A stretch of DNA of 36,190 nt from Terriglobia bacterium (GTDB taxonomy: Bacteria > Acidobacteriota > Terriglobia > UBA7540): positions 1 to 36,190 of the forward strand of contig JAIQEZ010000040.1 in the NCBI GenBank assembly GCA_020073545.1, given 5' to 3'. Shown here piece after piece: positions 8,627 to 17,826 of the stretch (positions are counted from its first letter, which is position 1; every line of letters starts with the position of its first letter). Both the position numbers and the translations under genes were made by a program. The notes below the pieces were generated by a model. It was not told the DNA's origin. It made no database searches and saw nothing but the letters and a program-made list of their open reading frames with translations.

Positions 8627-9049
8627 TCACCAGAACCTCCACCACGGCTTCCGGAACGGCGGCAGCAAACCAACTTGCCCTGCAAACAGGATGGGAATAG
8701 TGCGAAAAAAACTCCCGATCCCGTCTTCCACACCGTTCTCCATTTGCTTCGCGACCTTCGCGAATGGAAACACGATGTTGCTATCGTCGAAGGCCACGCT
8801 CCAAGCTCCCGCGCGCTCGGTCCACACACCTCCGTAACAGCGCACGATGCACTCGCCGAGAAACGAACCGAACACGCTGGCCAGGTGATCTCTTGCGGTC
8901 GCAGACTGGAACTCTCCCGATTGGCGCAATCGCTCGATGTAGCCTTCGAGCCACTCGACCGACTCGCGATCGTATCCGAAGTCCATCCCACTGAGCGGAC
9001 GCAACTGCTGGACAACCATCTCGGCATTGGCTTTGATACGTTCTTCCAT
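8627..9049 (-). CDS. Hypothetical cytoplasmic protein, possibly DUF3806-like
   Basis: This 140-residue protein has no signal or membrane segment. The central part reads as a globular domain: SVFGSFLGECIVRCYGG, then WSVAFDDSNIVFPFAKVAK and GIGSFFRTIP. The G-x-x-LGE...G-W...PF-x-x-x-K layout resembles DUF3806-type or immunity-like proteins, but I cannot confirm this. An Arg/Trp-rich C-terminus (PPFRKPWWRFW) closes it. The ATG at 9049 has only a weak upstream AGG. The frame continues upstream without an ATG, so a slightly longer protein is conceivable. It is flanked by repeats on the 3' side and a DUF1330-like gene on the 5' side. Confidence 0.6.
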   Translation of the reverse strand: MEERIKANAEMVVQQLRPLSGMDFGYDRESVEWLEGYIERLRQSGEFQSATARDHLASVFGSFLGECIVRCYGGVWTERAGAWSVAFDDSNIVFPFAKVAKQMENGVEDGIGSFFRTIPILFAGQVGLLPPFRKPWWRFW

Positions 9050-9171
9050 GTATGCCTGGAATTGCTGAGGGTCTGATATTGTGGTACACGCAACTGCCCA
9101 CAGAAGTTATTCGCGTTTCCCCTCTCACCCGGCGCGGAGCTGTTTTGCTGCCTTCCCGAGGATAGGAGCAA

Positions 9172-9468
9172 TCACGCTGGTTTGACGCCCTCAACTACAA
9201 TGATTTCTCCCACTGCCGCTCCTTCCCGGAGTCTTCTGGCATCCTGATATTCACTCGAATCGTAAAACTGCCGCGCCTTTTCCAGAGACGGAAATTCGAT
9301 AATCACGATCCTTCTTGTCTCTGGTGGACCTTCCAGGGTAACCATTTCACCACCGCGGGCAATATACCTCCCTTCGTGCTTGGCGATAATCGCCGGGGTG
9401 GCTTTCAGATACTCCCTGAACTTGTTCTGATCTGTGACATTCACTCTCACCACAAGGTAAGCAGCCAT
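9172..9468 (-). CDS. DUF1330 domain protein (dimeric alpha-beta barrel)
   Basis: This 98-residue protein begins MAAYLVVRVNVTD and contains FREYLKATPAIIAKHEGRYIARGG, then RRIVIIEFPSLEKARQFYDS and EYQDARRLREGAA. These are the recognisable segments of the DUF1330 ferredoxin-like fold, a small family of unknown enzymatic role related to dimeric alpha-beta barrel monooxygenases. Length matches the family (about 95-100). The start is well supported: AGGAGG lies nine bases upstream of the ATG at 9468. An open frame extends further upstream but has no comparable start signal. It is monocistronic between the receptor gene (opposite direction) and the hypothetical gene. Confidence 0.85.
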   Translation of the reverse strand: MAAYLVVRVNVTDQNKFREYLKATPAIIAKHEGRYIARGGEMVTLEGPPETRRIVIIEFPSLEKARQFYDSSEYQDARRLREGAAVGEIIVVEGVKPA

Positions 9469-10009
9469 CTCATTATGCCTCCTGATGCTGATGATGTTAT
9501 GACTGAGTGTGAAACGTATTTGTGCGTCACCACGATGAATCTGTATCCCTCTGCATCCCCGGATACGGTCCTCGGCGCCGTATGAGACACCACAGGAAGT
9601 AGGACGGTTCCTGTCCAAACCTCGGCAGCGCCATGGTGCTGGTTCGAACCGGCGACTTGATCCCGGCCCCTGACGCGGATGAGCATAACTTCTTCCTGAC
9701 AACCTCACAAGGCGTCCATAGGGTTGCGACCGGCCCGAAGGGACCGACAGTCGACGTTGCAGCCTGGGAAAACGGACGAAAAAGTCGATTGACTTGAGGT
9801 ATTCCGTTGTCGTGAATCCTCCTGGGTATTACACTTAGTCAGTGCGCCCCTGTTCCGAGAGCGCTGAGGATCGGTCGAGACTCGATCCGACCGAGGACCC
9901 GCTGCCACGTTGCTGGGGAAAATCCGAAAGAACACAGCTCGACACTGAATTCCAAGAAGGGAGGTGGATTGTCGCCCTCGCACGGAGAGATTTGGACGTC
10001 AGGACCAGC
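9469..10009. other. Gene-free divergent intergenic region
   Basis: 541 bases between the DUF1330 start (minus) and the receptor start (plus). I found no convincing coding frame or RNA gene. TTGACT at 9789-9794 could be a -35 box for the receptor, but the bases 17-18 further on (GTGAAT/TGAATC) are a poor -10. A GGTTCGAACC palindrome near 9652 recalls a tRNA T-loop but has no cloverleaf around it. Confidence 0.4.
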
Positions 10010-12535
10010 ATGCTTATCCAGCGGCTTCGATGGGTCACAGGGAGTCTCATTCCGGGGACAGCACTCCTCCTGGCAAGTTTCTGCTTCCCGCGTGCTCTGC
10101 CCACAACAGAGGCCGTGCAAGGAGAAGTTCTCGACGACAGAAACCTCCCCATCGCTGAAGCCGTGTGCACGCTCACGGGTCGCCTCCTTCCCGCGGAAGG
10201 CCTCACTTCGAGGACGGACCATAAGGGGCAGTTCGAGTTCCTAGGCTTGCAGCCGGGCGAGTACTCGCTCCTCTGCGCGGCACCGAGCCACGAACCCTTA
10301 AGACGCACCCTGGAGGTGACGGATACACCGCCGCCCTTCATCCAGATGATCTTGCCGTCGGAGGTGGTGATTCGCGAGCACGTGGAAGTCCGCGAACAGG
10401 CTCCCACCGTTTCTACGGAACAGAGCGCGCCCCCTGCCAAACTGAGCGCGCCAGAACTCACCAGCCTGCCCCTCGTCGAGCAGAAGTTCAAGGCTGCACT
10501 GCCCTACATCCCGGGTGTGGTCCGTACGCCGGACGGCAAAATAAATATCAAGGGCGTACCTGAGAACCAGGGTCTGCTGCTCGTGAACTCCGCGGAGACC
10601 ACGGACCCCGTCACGGGAAGCTTTGCCATCGATGTTCCCGTGGTCGCCATCGATTCCCTGCAGGTATTCAAGAACGCTTACAACGCCCAGTACGGCGGGT
10701 TCTCGGGTGGACTCACGACCATCCACACGCGGCCACCCTCCGCCACCTGGCAGTGGGAAGTGCAGAACTTTACCCCGAATCCCCGCATCAAGAGCGGGAC
10801 GCTCGTAGGAATCGCGGACTTCAACCCGCGCCTGTACGTCACCGGTCCCTTGCTCGCGAACCGCGTGAACTTCTCGGAGTCTCTGGCTTACGACCTGGAC
10901 AAACAGCCGGTGCGGGGATTGGCCTGGCCTAACAACGAGATCAAGACTCACGATTTCAATTCCTATACTGACTTCCAATACGTTGTTTCTCCGCGCCATC
11001 TGGCCACGGCCAACGTTCAGGTCTTCCCCCTGCGCCGCCAGTTCGCAAATATCAACTCCCTGGTTCCACAGACCGCCTCTTCCGATTATGGCCAGAAGGG
11101 TTTCTCTGTGAGTTTCACCGACCAATACGTGACCTCGACGGGAGGCATCCTCACCACGCTCGTGCACGGCTCGAAGTTCGACAGCAACGGCCACGGACAA
11201 GGACCGCTCGACATGCTGGTCACGCCCAACGGCTGGGACGGGAACTTCTTTAATGCGTTTCAGAGAAACAGCCATCAGGAACAGATTCTGGAAACCTACA
11301 AGTTCCCTCAGCAGCAAGGGCTGGGAAAACATGAAATGACGCTCGGCGCGAGTTTCCTGCACCGCTTCTACGACGGGAGCAGCCACTCGCACCCCGTGCT
11401 TTTGCTCAGGCCCGACGGGACTGTGACGGAAAGAATTGATTTTCTGGGGCCGGGTCTTCTTTCCGCGCGGGACTTTGAAGGGGCCTTCTTTGTGGCCGAC
11501 CACTGGGTGCCCAGCGAACCGATTTCCATCGATTTTGGCTTGCGGTACTCCGGCCAGACGCTCGGCAGCCAGGCGAATGTCGCGCCGCGCGTGGGATTCG
11601 CCTACTCACCTGGCCGCCGCGGGAAGACGGTTTTGCGGGGAGGCCTTGGCCGGTTCTTTGACCATAGCCCTCTGCTGGGTGGCGACTTCACCATGAACCC
11701 TACCCGCACCATCACCTTTTTCGATGAACAGGGAACCCCCCAGGGGTCGCCAATCAGTTACCAGAACGCTTACGGGCTCCTCAAGGGGCAGGAGTTGACG
11801 GCGTCACCGCACCACCTGAGCAGTGCACCTTATAACTGGAGCTGGAGCCTGGAAGCAGATCGCGAGCTGCATCCCCGCGTGGCGCTGCGGTTGAGCTACA
11901 TCTCCAGCCGCGCGTATAGCCAGTTTATTCTCAACCCGGTCGAGGAGCTCGCCACGGGCCCTGCCCTGCTGCTTACCGATCAGGGCAATTCACGCTACCA
12001 CGAGTTCGAGTCCACGTTACACGTTCGCCCGACCGGAACCTCTGAGTGGAACCTCTCCTACGTTTACAGTAAGGCGCGTGGCGACTTGAACGCCCTGGCG
12101 CAAATCTATGTCCCCTTCGAGCAACCCGTGATTCACCCTAACGCTTATAGCAACCTGCCGTCAGACACTCCTCACCGGGTGGTGACTTGGGGACGGTTCA
12201 AGACTCATGTGTGGGGGATCACCGCCAGCCCGGTGATCGACTACCATTCGGGCCTTCCCTACGCGCTCGTTGATGTGCGGCAAAATTACGCCGGTCAGCC
12301 CAACACCCACCGCTTTCCGCGCTTCTTCTCCCTCGATTTGAAGCTGAGCAAGGAATTCCACCTCCCTCTGCCGTGGCTCAAGAACCACATGATGCGCGGC
12401 GCTTTGACGATTTTCAATGTGACCGATCACACCAATCCACGAGACGTCTTCAACAACATCTCCTCTCCGTTCTTCGGCCATTTCGCAGGAAATCAACACC
12501 GCTTCCTGGACACTTCCTTAGACGTCATTTATTGA
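10010..12535 (+). CDS. TonB-dependent receptor, Oar-like, with carboxypeptidase-regulatory-like N-terminal domain
   Basis: From the ATG at 10010 the product is 841 residues. A hydrophobic signal segment (SLIPGTALLLASFCFPRA) comes first. A beta-sandwich regulatory-like domain follows at about 35-115 (VQGEVLDDRNLPIAEAVCTL, DHKGQFEFLGLQPGEYSLLC). Next is a plug-like region (INIKGVPENQGLLLV, DSLQVFKNAYNAQYGGFSGG) and then many amphipathic strands ending in FNVTDHTNPRDVF. The frame is open for 56 codons further upstream, but that part has no receptor character. Such outer-membrane receptors import large substrates using TonB energy; the ligand is unknown. An adjacent LacI regulator suggests carbohydrate control. 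No TonB/ExbB genes are in the window. The C-terminal residue is Tyr rather than the usual Phe. Confidence 0.88.
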   Translation: MLIQRLRWVTGSLIPGTALLLASFCFPRALPTTEAVQGEVLDDRNLPIAEAVCTLTGRLLPAEGLTSRTDHKGQFEFLGLQPGEYSLLCAAPSHEPLRRTLEVTDTPPPFIQMILPSEVVIREHVEVREQAPTVSTEQSAPPAKLSAPELTSLPLVEQKFKAALPYIPGVVRTPDGKINIKGVPENQGLLLVNSAETTDPVTGSFAIDVPVVAIDSLQVFKNAYNAQYGGFSGGLTTIHTRPPSATWQWEVQNFTPNPRIKSGTLVGIADFNPRLYVTGPLLANRVNFSESLAYDLDKQPVRGLAWPNNEIKTHDFNSYTDFQYVVSPRHLATANVQVFPLRRQFANINSLVPQTASSDYGQKGFSVSFTDQYVTSTGGILTTLVHGSKFDSNGHGQGPLDMLVTPNGWDGNFFNAFQRNSHQEQILETYKFPQQQGLGKHEMTLGASFLHRFYDGSSHSHPVLLLRPDGTVTERIDFLGPGLLSARDFEGAFFVADHWVPSEPISIDFGLRYSGQTLGSQANVAPRVGFAYSPGRRGKTVLRGGLGRFFDHSPLLGGDFTMNPTRTITFFDEQGTPQGSPISYQNAYGLLKGQELTASPHHLSSAPYNWSWSLEADRELHPRVALRLSYISSRAYSQFILNPVEELATGPALLLTDQGNSRYHEFESTLHVRPTGTSEWNLSYVYSKARGDLNALAQIYVPFEQPVIHPNAYSNLPSDTPHRVVTWGRFKTHVWGITASPVIDYHSGLPYALVDVRQNYAGQPNTHRFPRFFSLDLKLSKEFHLPLPWLKNHMMRGALTIFNVTDHTNPRDVFNNISSPFFGHFAGNQHRFLDTSLDVIY

Positions 12536-12615
12536 TCCCGGGACCGTTAGGACACTCCGGAAGACTGCCAGGAGCGGTCCGTGTGGGACAGAGGCGCAGA
12601 CGTCGCCTTTCTGGG

Positions 12616-12643
12616 GTCTGCAGCCTGCCTATTGCAGGCAGAC
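12616..12643 (+). other. Hairpin downstream of the receptor gene
   Basis: GTCTGC-agc-CTGC pairs with GCAG-GCAGAC around a CTATT loop, leaving a three-base bulge. It lies 81 bases after the receptor stop and before the LacI gene. It may attenuate or protect the transcript end. No T tract follows, so it is not a standard terminator. Confidence 0.4.
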
Positions 12644-12808
12644 TCTTGCCTTGTAGCCGCGGAATCCTGGCGCGCGCTTCCAACTTCCGGCCGCCGCAGA
12701 CGCTGGACCGGGTCGCGCTTTCGCCTCGCCCCATTGAAATCCCCCGGCCAATCGCATATGCTCACCCCTCTGCCTTCGGGACCGAATGCTTCTCGCGTGC
12801 CGGACTTC

Positions 12809-13861
12809 ATGGTCACCATTCGGGATGTTGCCAAAACGAGCGGCTTTTCGATCACCACCGTTTCCATCGTTTTGAACGACGCGCCGCTCGCGCGTTATAT
12901 CCCTCTTGAAACCAAGAACCACATCAAGAAGGTTGCCAAGAAACTCCGCTACCGGCCCAATGTCTTCGCGCGCTCGCTGCGCAGCAAACGCAGCAACACC
13001 GTGGGCGTCATCGTGTTCGATATTACGGACCCCTATTGCACGCACATTCTGCGCGGCATTGAGAAGTCGCTGTACCAGTCCTCGTACATCCCCATCCTCA
13101 CCGACGCACAGAACGACCGCACGCGTTTCGAGCGCTATCTCGAAATGCTCCTGGACCGTCGGGTCGAGGGATTGATCGCCCTGGCCAATTCTCTTCTGCT
13201 TGACCTCGATATCCTGGCCGTGCTCGAGAAGCGGCGCGTGCCTACCGTGCTCATCGGGCGCGAGATGAAGCCCCTGGCGATGAGCTCTGTCATCGTTGAC
13301 AACGTAGCCGGCGCGCGCGCTGCGCTCGAGCACCTCTTCACCCTGGGTCATCGCCAGATCGCATTCATCCGCGGGCCCAAGATGCTCGCGGACAGCCGCG
13401 AGCGCTGGAAGGGGGTACGCACGTTCGCTCACGATTCCGGCCTCGCACTCGATCCCAAAATGATTGTCGACCTCGCGGACCCCTACGATCCTCCCGCTGG
13501 GATTGAAGGGGGTTACCAGCTCACGCAAGAACTCCTGCGCCGCAAACGACCCTTCACAGCGATTATGGCGTTCGACGACATGACCGCCTTCGGAGTAATT
13601 CGCGCGCTGACCAAGTCCCGACTCAAAGTCCCCGAGGATTGCTCTGTCATCGGCTTCGACGACGTTTGGCCCGCGGCCTTTTACACGCCGCCCCTCACCA
13701 CCGTCCGCCAGCCCATGGAAACCATGGGCGCAATCGGCGTGGGCATTCTCCTCGACGCCATCCATGCTTCGCTTCAGAAGCAAGCCTTCACTCCCCTGCA
13801 CCGCAAGGTGGCGCCGGAACTCCTAGTTCGAGAGTCCACCAAGGCACTCTCTCCGCCGTAA
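12809..13861 (+). CDS. LacI-family transcriptional regulator
   Basis: From the ATG at 12809 (MVTIRDVAKTSGFSITTVS) the protein has 350 residues, the standard LacI length. Another in-frame ATG at 12758 would add 17 residues. The N-terminal helix-turn-helix (VTIRDVAKTSGFSITTVSIVL) is followed by the hinge (YRPNVFARSLRSKRSNTVGVIV). The periplasmic-binding-protein-like sensor then runs from about 65 on, with GHRQIAFIRGP, FTAIMAFDDMTAFGVIRAL and VIGFDDVWPAAFYTPPLTTV. These are diagnostic. LacI proteins sense sugars or sugar acids and usually repress neighbours. Candidate targets are the receptor upstream and the kinase/dehydrogenase genes downstream. The normal TVSRVLN of helix 2 is TVSIVLN here. 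Confidence 0.92.
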   Translation: MVTIRDVAKTSGFSITTVSIVLNDAPLARYIPLETKNHIKKVAKKLRYRPNVFARSLRSKRSNTVGVIVFDITDPYCTHILRGIEKSLYQSSYIPILTDAQNDRTRFERYLEMLLDRRVEGLIALANSLLLDLDILAVLEKRRVPTVLIGREMKPLAMSSVIVDNVAGARAALEHLFTLGHRQIAFIRGPKMLADSRERWKGVRTFAHDSGLALDPKMIVDLADPYDPPAGIEGGYQLTQELLRRKRPFTAIMAFDDMTAFGVIRALTKSRLKVPEDCSVIGFDDVWPAAFYTPPLTTVRQPMETMGAIGVGILLDAIHASLQKQAFTPLHRKVAPELLVRESTKALSPP

Positions 13862-14341
13862 ACTCCACGCTTTGCCGTTGACAGACACGAGCGAAATCAA
13901 TAGAAATCTTCGAGTGGAGAACATGGCGTAGAGGAGTCGATTTCTCCCATCACTGGAAAGGCAGGGCGTCAGCCGGTAGTGGGCTTCGTGGGGGAGGAGC
14001 CTGGGCGGGCCGTCACCCTCGCCGCCGGCGAATTGGATACTGGCGGGCCGCAGAAACAAAATCCGTGATCCCCGGCAATGCGTGGGAGATTGCGAGGGGA
14101 ACGAAACCACCGAACGACGCGGCCGGCAACACCCGTCCCCCTCCCTGCCGGCCGGCGAAAGTCCCTGCGCAGCCTGCTGAATCACGATCCCGTCCAGGCC
14201 AGCCCCGTTGAGAACTCCGCATTACGCCAAGCCGCCCCGAAGCTGCAATTGCAGGCCCGGAAACCGCGGACTACAATCAAGAGGCAGGGCCCAAGCTTCA
14301 AGCCGGCACGACCTTCGTCGCGCCCAGGAAAGGATTCCAGC
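13862..14341. other. 480-base intergenic region, mostly without recognisable content
   Basis: Between the LacI stop and the next plus-strand gene. It is GC-rich with short inverted repeats (for example GCCGGC blocks around 14130-14160). I found no coding frame with protein-like composition. The only clear signals are the promoter and palindrome at 14243-14277, listed separately. Confidence 0.4.
14243..14277 (+). promoter_or_regulatory. Promoter with overlapping palindrome upstream of the small exported protein
   Basis: TTGCAG (14249-14254), a 17-base spacer and TACAAT (14272-14277) make a good sigma70-like promoter, with a start near 14284 and a 58-base leader. A perfect 12-base palindrome CTGCAATTGCAG (14243-14254) covers the -35 box, where a repressor dimer could bind. 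Confidence 0.5.
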
Positions 14342-14746
14342 ATGAGACGAACTCCTCAGTCCGTTTGGCTCCGTGGATTCATCCTCACTCTGGGCTGGCT
14401 GGCCGCCGCCAGCTTAATCTCGCCGACCACTGCACCGTCGCGGAATGCTGAGGGCCCGGCGGACACCCCGCAAGCCGATTTCCAGGTGGCGTTGCTTCTC
14501 CCCCAAACGATTGGCGTGGAGAAGCACCCAACCCCAGAGCTCACTCACAAGCAGAGGCGGGAGCTGATGAAATTCAACTTCGAGAACATGAAAGACGACG
14601 CCGCACAGCTTGCCTCCCTAGCCAACGAGCTCCGCGATGAGCTCAATAAGACGAGCGTCGACATCCTCTCCGTGGACGTCATTCACAGGGCTGAAAAGAT
14701 TGAAAAGCTGGCTAGGAAGATCAAGCAAGAAGCCAAGGGATATTGA
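14342..14746 (+). CDS. Small exported protein of unknown function
   Basis: 134 residues from the ATG at 14342, with GGAAAGGA about seven bases upstream. The N-terminus has positive residues, a hydrophobic segment (GFILTLGWLAAASLI) and a Thr/Pro/Ala stretch, so it is probably exported. The mature half is highly charged and helical: HKQRRELMKFNFENMKDDA, LASLANELRDELNK, and IHRAEKIEKLARKIKQEAK at the end. This suggests a coiled coil. Comparable short exported helical proteins are frequent in Acidobacteriota, but I know no function. It converges on the pyrophosphatase gene 180 bases away. Confidence 0.7.
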   Translation: MRRTPQSVWLRGFILTLGWLAAASLISPTTAPSRNAEGPADTPQADFQVALLLPQTIGVEKHPTPELTHKQRRELMKFNFENMKDDAAQLASLANELRDELNKTSVDILSVDVIHRAEKIEKLARKIKQEAKGY

Positions 14747-14926
14747 ACCTCCCTCTTCCGATCAAGTCCGATCGTTCGCCCTTCGTGGATAGCCGGCCCC
14801 AAAAACCTGAGGCCGCTCTGAGAGCGGGAACCCCACCGAGCTATCCCGCCCCTCGAGCGGCCATGGAAATCTACCAAGTGCGCCGAAGCGTCAAGTCGGC
14901 CGCTGTTGCGGCAGGCCTGAGAAGAC

Positions 14927-17485
14927 TCAATCCGCAGTGCCGCTGGATTCAGCCTTCGACCCCTCACCGGAGCGAATCCGCATGTCGTAGAAGGACCGAT
15001 ACACGAAGTAGTACGAAACGGCGAAGAACACCGCCGCCAAGGCGTGCGTCAGACGGCTGCCGCTGGTCGCGGTCAGCTTGACCGCGAGTTCCACTGCCAG
15101 CAGGCCAAACAGTGTCGTGAACTTGATGATCGGGTTCAGCGACACCGAAGAGGTGTCCTTGAACGGGTCGCCCACAGTGTCGCCGACGACCGTGGCCTCG
15201 TGCAGGGGAGTGCCTTTTTCTTTCAGCTCGACTTCCACGATCTTCTTCGCGTTGTCCCACGCTGCCCCCGCATCGGCCATGAAGATGGCCTGATAGAGGC
15301 CGAAGACAGCAATCGAAATCAGGTAGCCGATGAAGAAGAAAGGATCGAGGAAGGCAAAGGCTAGCGTGACGAAGAACACCGCGATGAAGATGTTCAACAT
15401 GCCTTTCTGCGCGTACTGGGTGCAAATGGCGACGACCTTCTTGCTGTCCGTGACCGACGCCCTTTCGACGCCTTCCAGCTTGATGTTGGCTTTAATGAAC
15501 TCCACGGCGCGATACGCACCCGTACTCACGGCCTGCGTCGAGGCCCCGGTGAACCAATAGATGATCGCTCCGCCGCTGACCAGCCCCAGCACAAAGGGCG
15601 CGTGCAACAGCGAGAGCTTGTCCACGTTCTCCGCGAGGCCGTGGGTGAGCGCCATGATGGTTGCGAAGATCATGGTCGTGGCGCCGACCACCGCGGTTCC
15701 GATCAGCACCGGCTTGGCCGTGGCTTTGAACGTGTTGCCGGCGCCGTCACCCTCTTCCAGCATGTCCTTGGCGCGGTCGAAATTCACGTCGAAATTGAAG
15801 TCCTTCTTGATTTCCTGGGCGACGTTCGGAACCTGCTCAATCAACGAAAGCTCATAGATTGATTGCGCGTTGTCCGCGACAGGGCCGTAAGAGTCAACTG
15901 CGATGGTCACCGGGCCCATACCCAAAAAGCCGAAGGCTACCAGGCCGAAGGCAAACACCGGGGCCGCGAGCATGATGTTCCCCAAACCCTGCGCGCTGAC
16001 AATCGAGCCGATGGCCATCAGCAACATAATGGCCAGCCCCAAGTAGTAGGCGGAGAAGTTGCCGGCGACGAATCCTGACAAGATATCCAGCGACGCGCCG
16101 CCTTCCCGGGCCGAGGCCACCACCTCTTTGACGTGCCGGGATCCCGTGGAGGTGAAAACCTTCACCAATTCCGGGATCAAAGCACCGGCCAGCGTCCCAC
16201 AGGAAACGATCGTCGAGAGTTTCCACCAGAGGGTGGGATCTCCGCCTAGGTCAGGGATGATGAGCGCGGAGATCGCGTAGGTGAGACCAATCGAGGCGAA
16301 GGACGTGATCCAAATGAGCCAGGTCAGAGGGGTTTCGAAGTTCATCTTCTCGGCAGCCGAGTACCGAGCCTTGGCGATGGCAGCGTTAATAAAGTAAGCC
16401 CCCGCGGCGGCGATTAACATGACGACGCGGATCACAAAGATCCACACCAGCAATTGCACCTTGATGACGGGGTCTTTGACCCCCAGCAGGATGAAGGTGA
16501 TGAGCGCGACACCGGTCACGCCGTAGGTTTCAAAGCCGTCGGCGGTCGGTCCTACCGAATCGCCTGCGTTATCACCCGTGCAGTCGGCGATCACGCCCGG
16601 GTTGCGCGCGTCGTCTTCCTTGATCTTGAAGACGATCTTCATGAGGTCAGAGCCGATGTCCGCGATCTTGGTGAAGATGCCGCCCGCGATACGCAGCGTC
16701 GCCGCCCCCAGCGACTCGCCGATGGCGAATCCGATGAAACACGGCCCGGCATAATCACCCGGAACAAAGAGCAGGATGATCAGCATCATCAGCAGTTCAA
16801 CGCTGATCAACATCATGCCGACGCTCATGCCGGATCGCACGGGAATTCTGTATACGGGAAACGGCTTGCCGCCCAGGCTGGCGAAGGCCGTGCGGGAATT
16901 CGCAAAAGTGTTTACACGAATACCGAACCACGCCACTCCGTAACTGCCGGCGATTCCGACTACGCTGAAGAACAGAATGAACCCCACGCGAATCGCCTCA
17001 TATTTCAGCAGCACGCCGAAGTAAAGCACGATGATGGCGGCGATGAAAACCCACAATAGCATGAGGAACTTGCCCTGCTGGACCAAGTAGGTCTTGCAGG
17101 TTTCCCAGATCAATTGGGAAATCTCCGCCATGGCGCGGTGTACGGGCAGGTTCTTCAGGCTGCTGTAGATGGACAAGCCAAAGAGCAACCCAAAAATGCA
17201 GAACAGGATACCGATCATCAGCAACCTGTGGCCATTCACGCCCAGGAACTGCACCTGGGAAAGGTCTGGAAGCTTCAGATTGGCCTCGCCCGCGGCCTCT
17301 TCGGGAGCCGCGGCGAACGCTCCAGTCGCCGACAGCAACGTGAGGGCTACGCTCGCTCCGAACACCTTGGAAAACCGGCAGCGTCGTGCCCAAACATGGG
17401 TGAGCCAGCTCTTCAGGACCTGTTGGGAAAACGCGGAAATCACTAATATAAGCACACTGAGACTAAGAATGACGGAAACGTGCAT
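14927..17485 (-). CDS. hppA: Membrane-bound ion-translocating pyrophosphatase (probably K+-independent H+-PPase)
   Basis: 852 residues from the ATG at 17485, which has GGAGG seven bases upstream. About 16 hydrophobic segments span the protein. The enzyme hydrolyses cytoplasmic pyrophosphate and pumps H+ (or Na+). Substrate-site signatures are present: FTKIADIGSD, EDDARNPGVIAD, GDNAGDSVG and, near the C-terminus, AWDNAKK and TVVGDTVGDPFKDTSS. The GNTFKATAK segment has Lys where K+-dependent members carry Ala, which points to K+-independence. It departs from the canonical DVGADLVGK loop and the AADLFETY segment (here PTADGFETYG), so it belongs to a divergent subgroup. An N-terminal extension of about 90 residues includes one helix and a signal-like AFAAAPEEAAG segment. 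It stands alone on the minus strand. Confidence 0.95.
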   Translation of the reverse strand: MHVSVILSLSVLILVISAFSQQVLKSWLTHVWARRCRFSKVFGASVALTLLSATGAFAAAPEEAAGEANLKLPDLSQVQFLGVNGHRLLMIGILFCIFGLLFGLSIYSSLKNLPVHRAMAEISQLIWETCKTYLVQQGKFLMLLWVFIAAIIVLYFGVLLKYEAIRVGFILFFSVVGIAGSYGVAWFGIRVNTFANSRTAFASLGGKPFPVYRIPVRSGMSVGMMLISVELLMMLIILLFVPGDYAGPCFIGFAIGESLGAATLRIAGGIFTKIADIGSDLMKIVFKIKEDDARNPGVIADCTGDNAGDSVGPTADGFETYGVTGVALITFILLGVKDPVIKVQLLVWIFVIRVVMLIAAAGAYFINAAIAKARYSAAEKMNFETPLTWLIWITSFASIGLTYAISALIIPDLGGDPTLWWKLSTIVSCGTLAGALIPELVKVFTSTGSRHVKEVVASAREGGASLDILSGFVAGNFSAYYLGLAIMLLMAIGSIVSAQGLGNIMLAAPVFAFGLVAFGFLGMGPVTIAVDSYGPVADNAQSIYELSLIEQVPNVAQEIKKDFNFDVNFDRAKDMLEEGDGAGNTFKATAKPVLIGTAVVGATTMIFATIMALTHGLAENVDKLSLLHAPFVLGLVSGGAIIYWFTGASTQAVSTGAYRAVEFIKANIKLEGVERASVTDSKKVVAICTQYAQKGMLNIFIAVFFVTLAFAFLDPFFFIGYLISIAVFGLYQAIFMADAGAAWDNAKKIVEVELKEKGTPLHEATVVGDTVGDPFKDTSSVSLNPIIKFTTLFGLLAVELAVKLTATSGSRLTHALAAVFFAVSYYFVYRSFYDMRIRSGEGSKAESSGTAD

Positions 17486-17609
17486 CGAATTTCCTCCGAT
17501 CGAAACTCCCTCTTCGCATCCCCCGAGGTGGGTCTGGTTGGCTTCTCCGAAACGCAGTCTTCGGGATAACTTGCTAGGAGAGCTTGCGAATGATCTGTAA
17601 AAGCCGTGC

Positions 17610-17639
17610 ATGATATCACGCGCCAAAAATAGGCGTCAA
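17610..17639 (-). promoter_or_regulatory. Sigma70-type promoter of hppA
   Basis: On the minus strand TTGACG (17639-17634), an 18-base spacer and TATCAT (17615-17610) match the consensus well. The start would be near 17603, giving an unusually long leader before the GGAGG site. Confidence 0.55.
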
Positions 17640-17798
17640 GAAAAGCGCCGGTTAAGAGACCATGAAGATCAACGACTTCCAGTCCAGCCAGTCGAAAAAT
17701 CCCCCCACGTTCGATCCGCGATCGTGTTCCACCCGGCGAAAAGGGCTCAAGAGTAACCGGGAAGCAATTCTGTGTCCCATCTAAAGTAAAAACGCGCC

Positions 17799-17826
17799 TT
17801 GTCGGCCCTGCGGCAGCGCGTATAAT
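17799..17826 (+). promoter_or_regulatory. Sigma70-type promoter of the PfkB kinase gene
   Basis: TTGTCG (17799-17804), a 16-base spacer and a perfect TATAAT (17821-17826). Transcription would begin near 17833, about 97 bases before the ATG. Confidence 0.6.

Noticed and set aside
9645-9670. GGTTCGAACC resembling a tRNA T-loop
   Set aside because: Neither strand gives a 5-base T stem with acceptor, D and anticodon arms around it.
10298-11503. 400-codon minus-strand open frame inside the receptor gene
   Set aside because: High-GC shadow frame rich in Arg, Gly and Val without motifs. The plus-strand receptor is unmistakable.
12629-13801. 390-codon minus-strand open frame opposite the LacI gene
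   Set aside because: Shadow frame; the LacI helix-turn-helix and sensor domain on the plus strand explain the region.
14078-14341. Upstream extension of the small exported-protein frame
   Set aside because: The added residues are Arg/Pro-rich and cross the promoter; the ATG at 14342 has a ribosome-binding site and a signal peptide.
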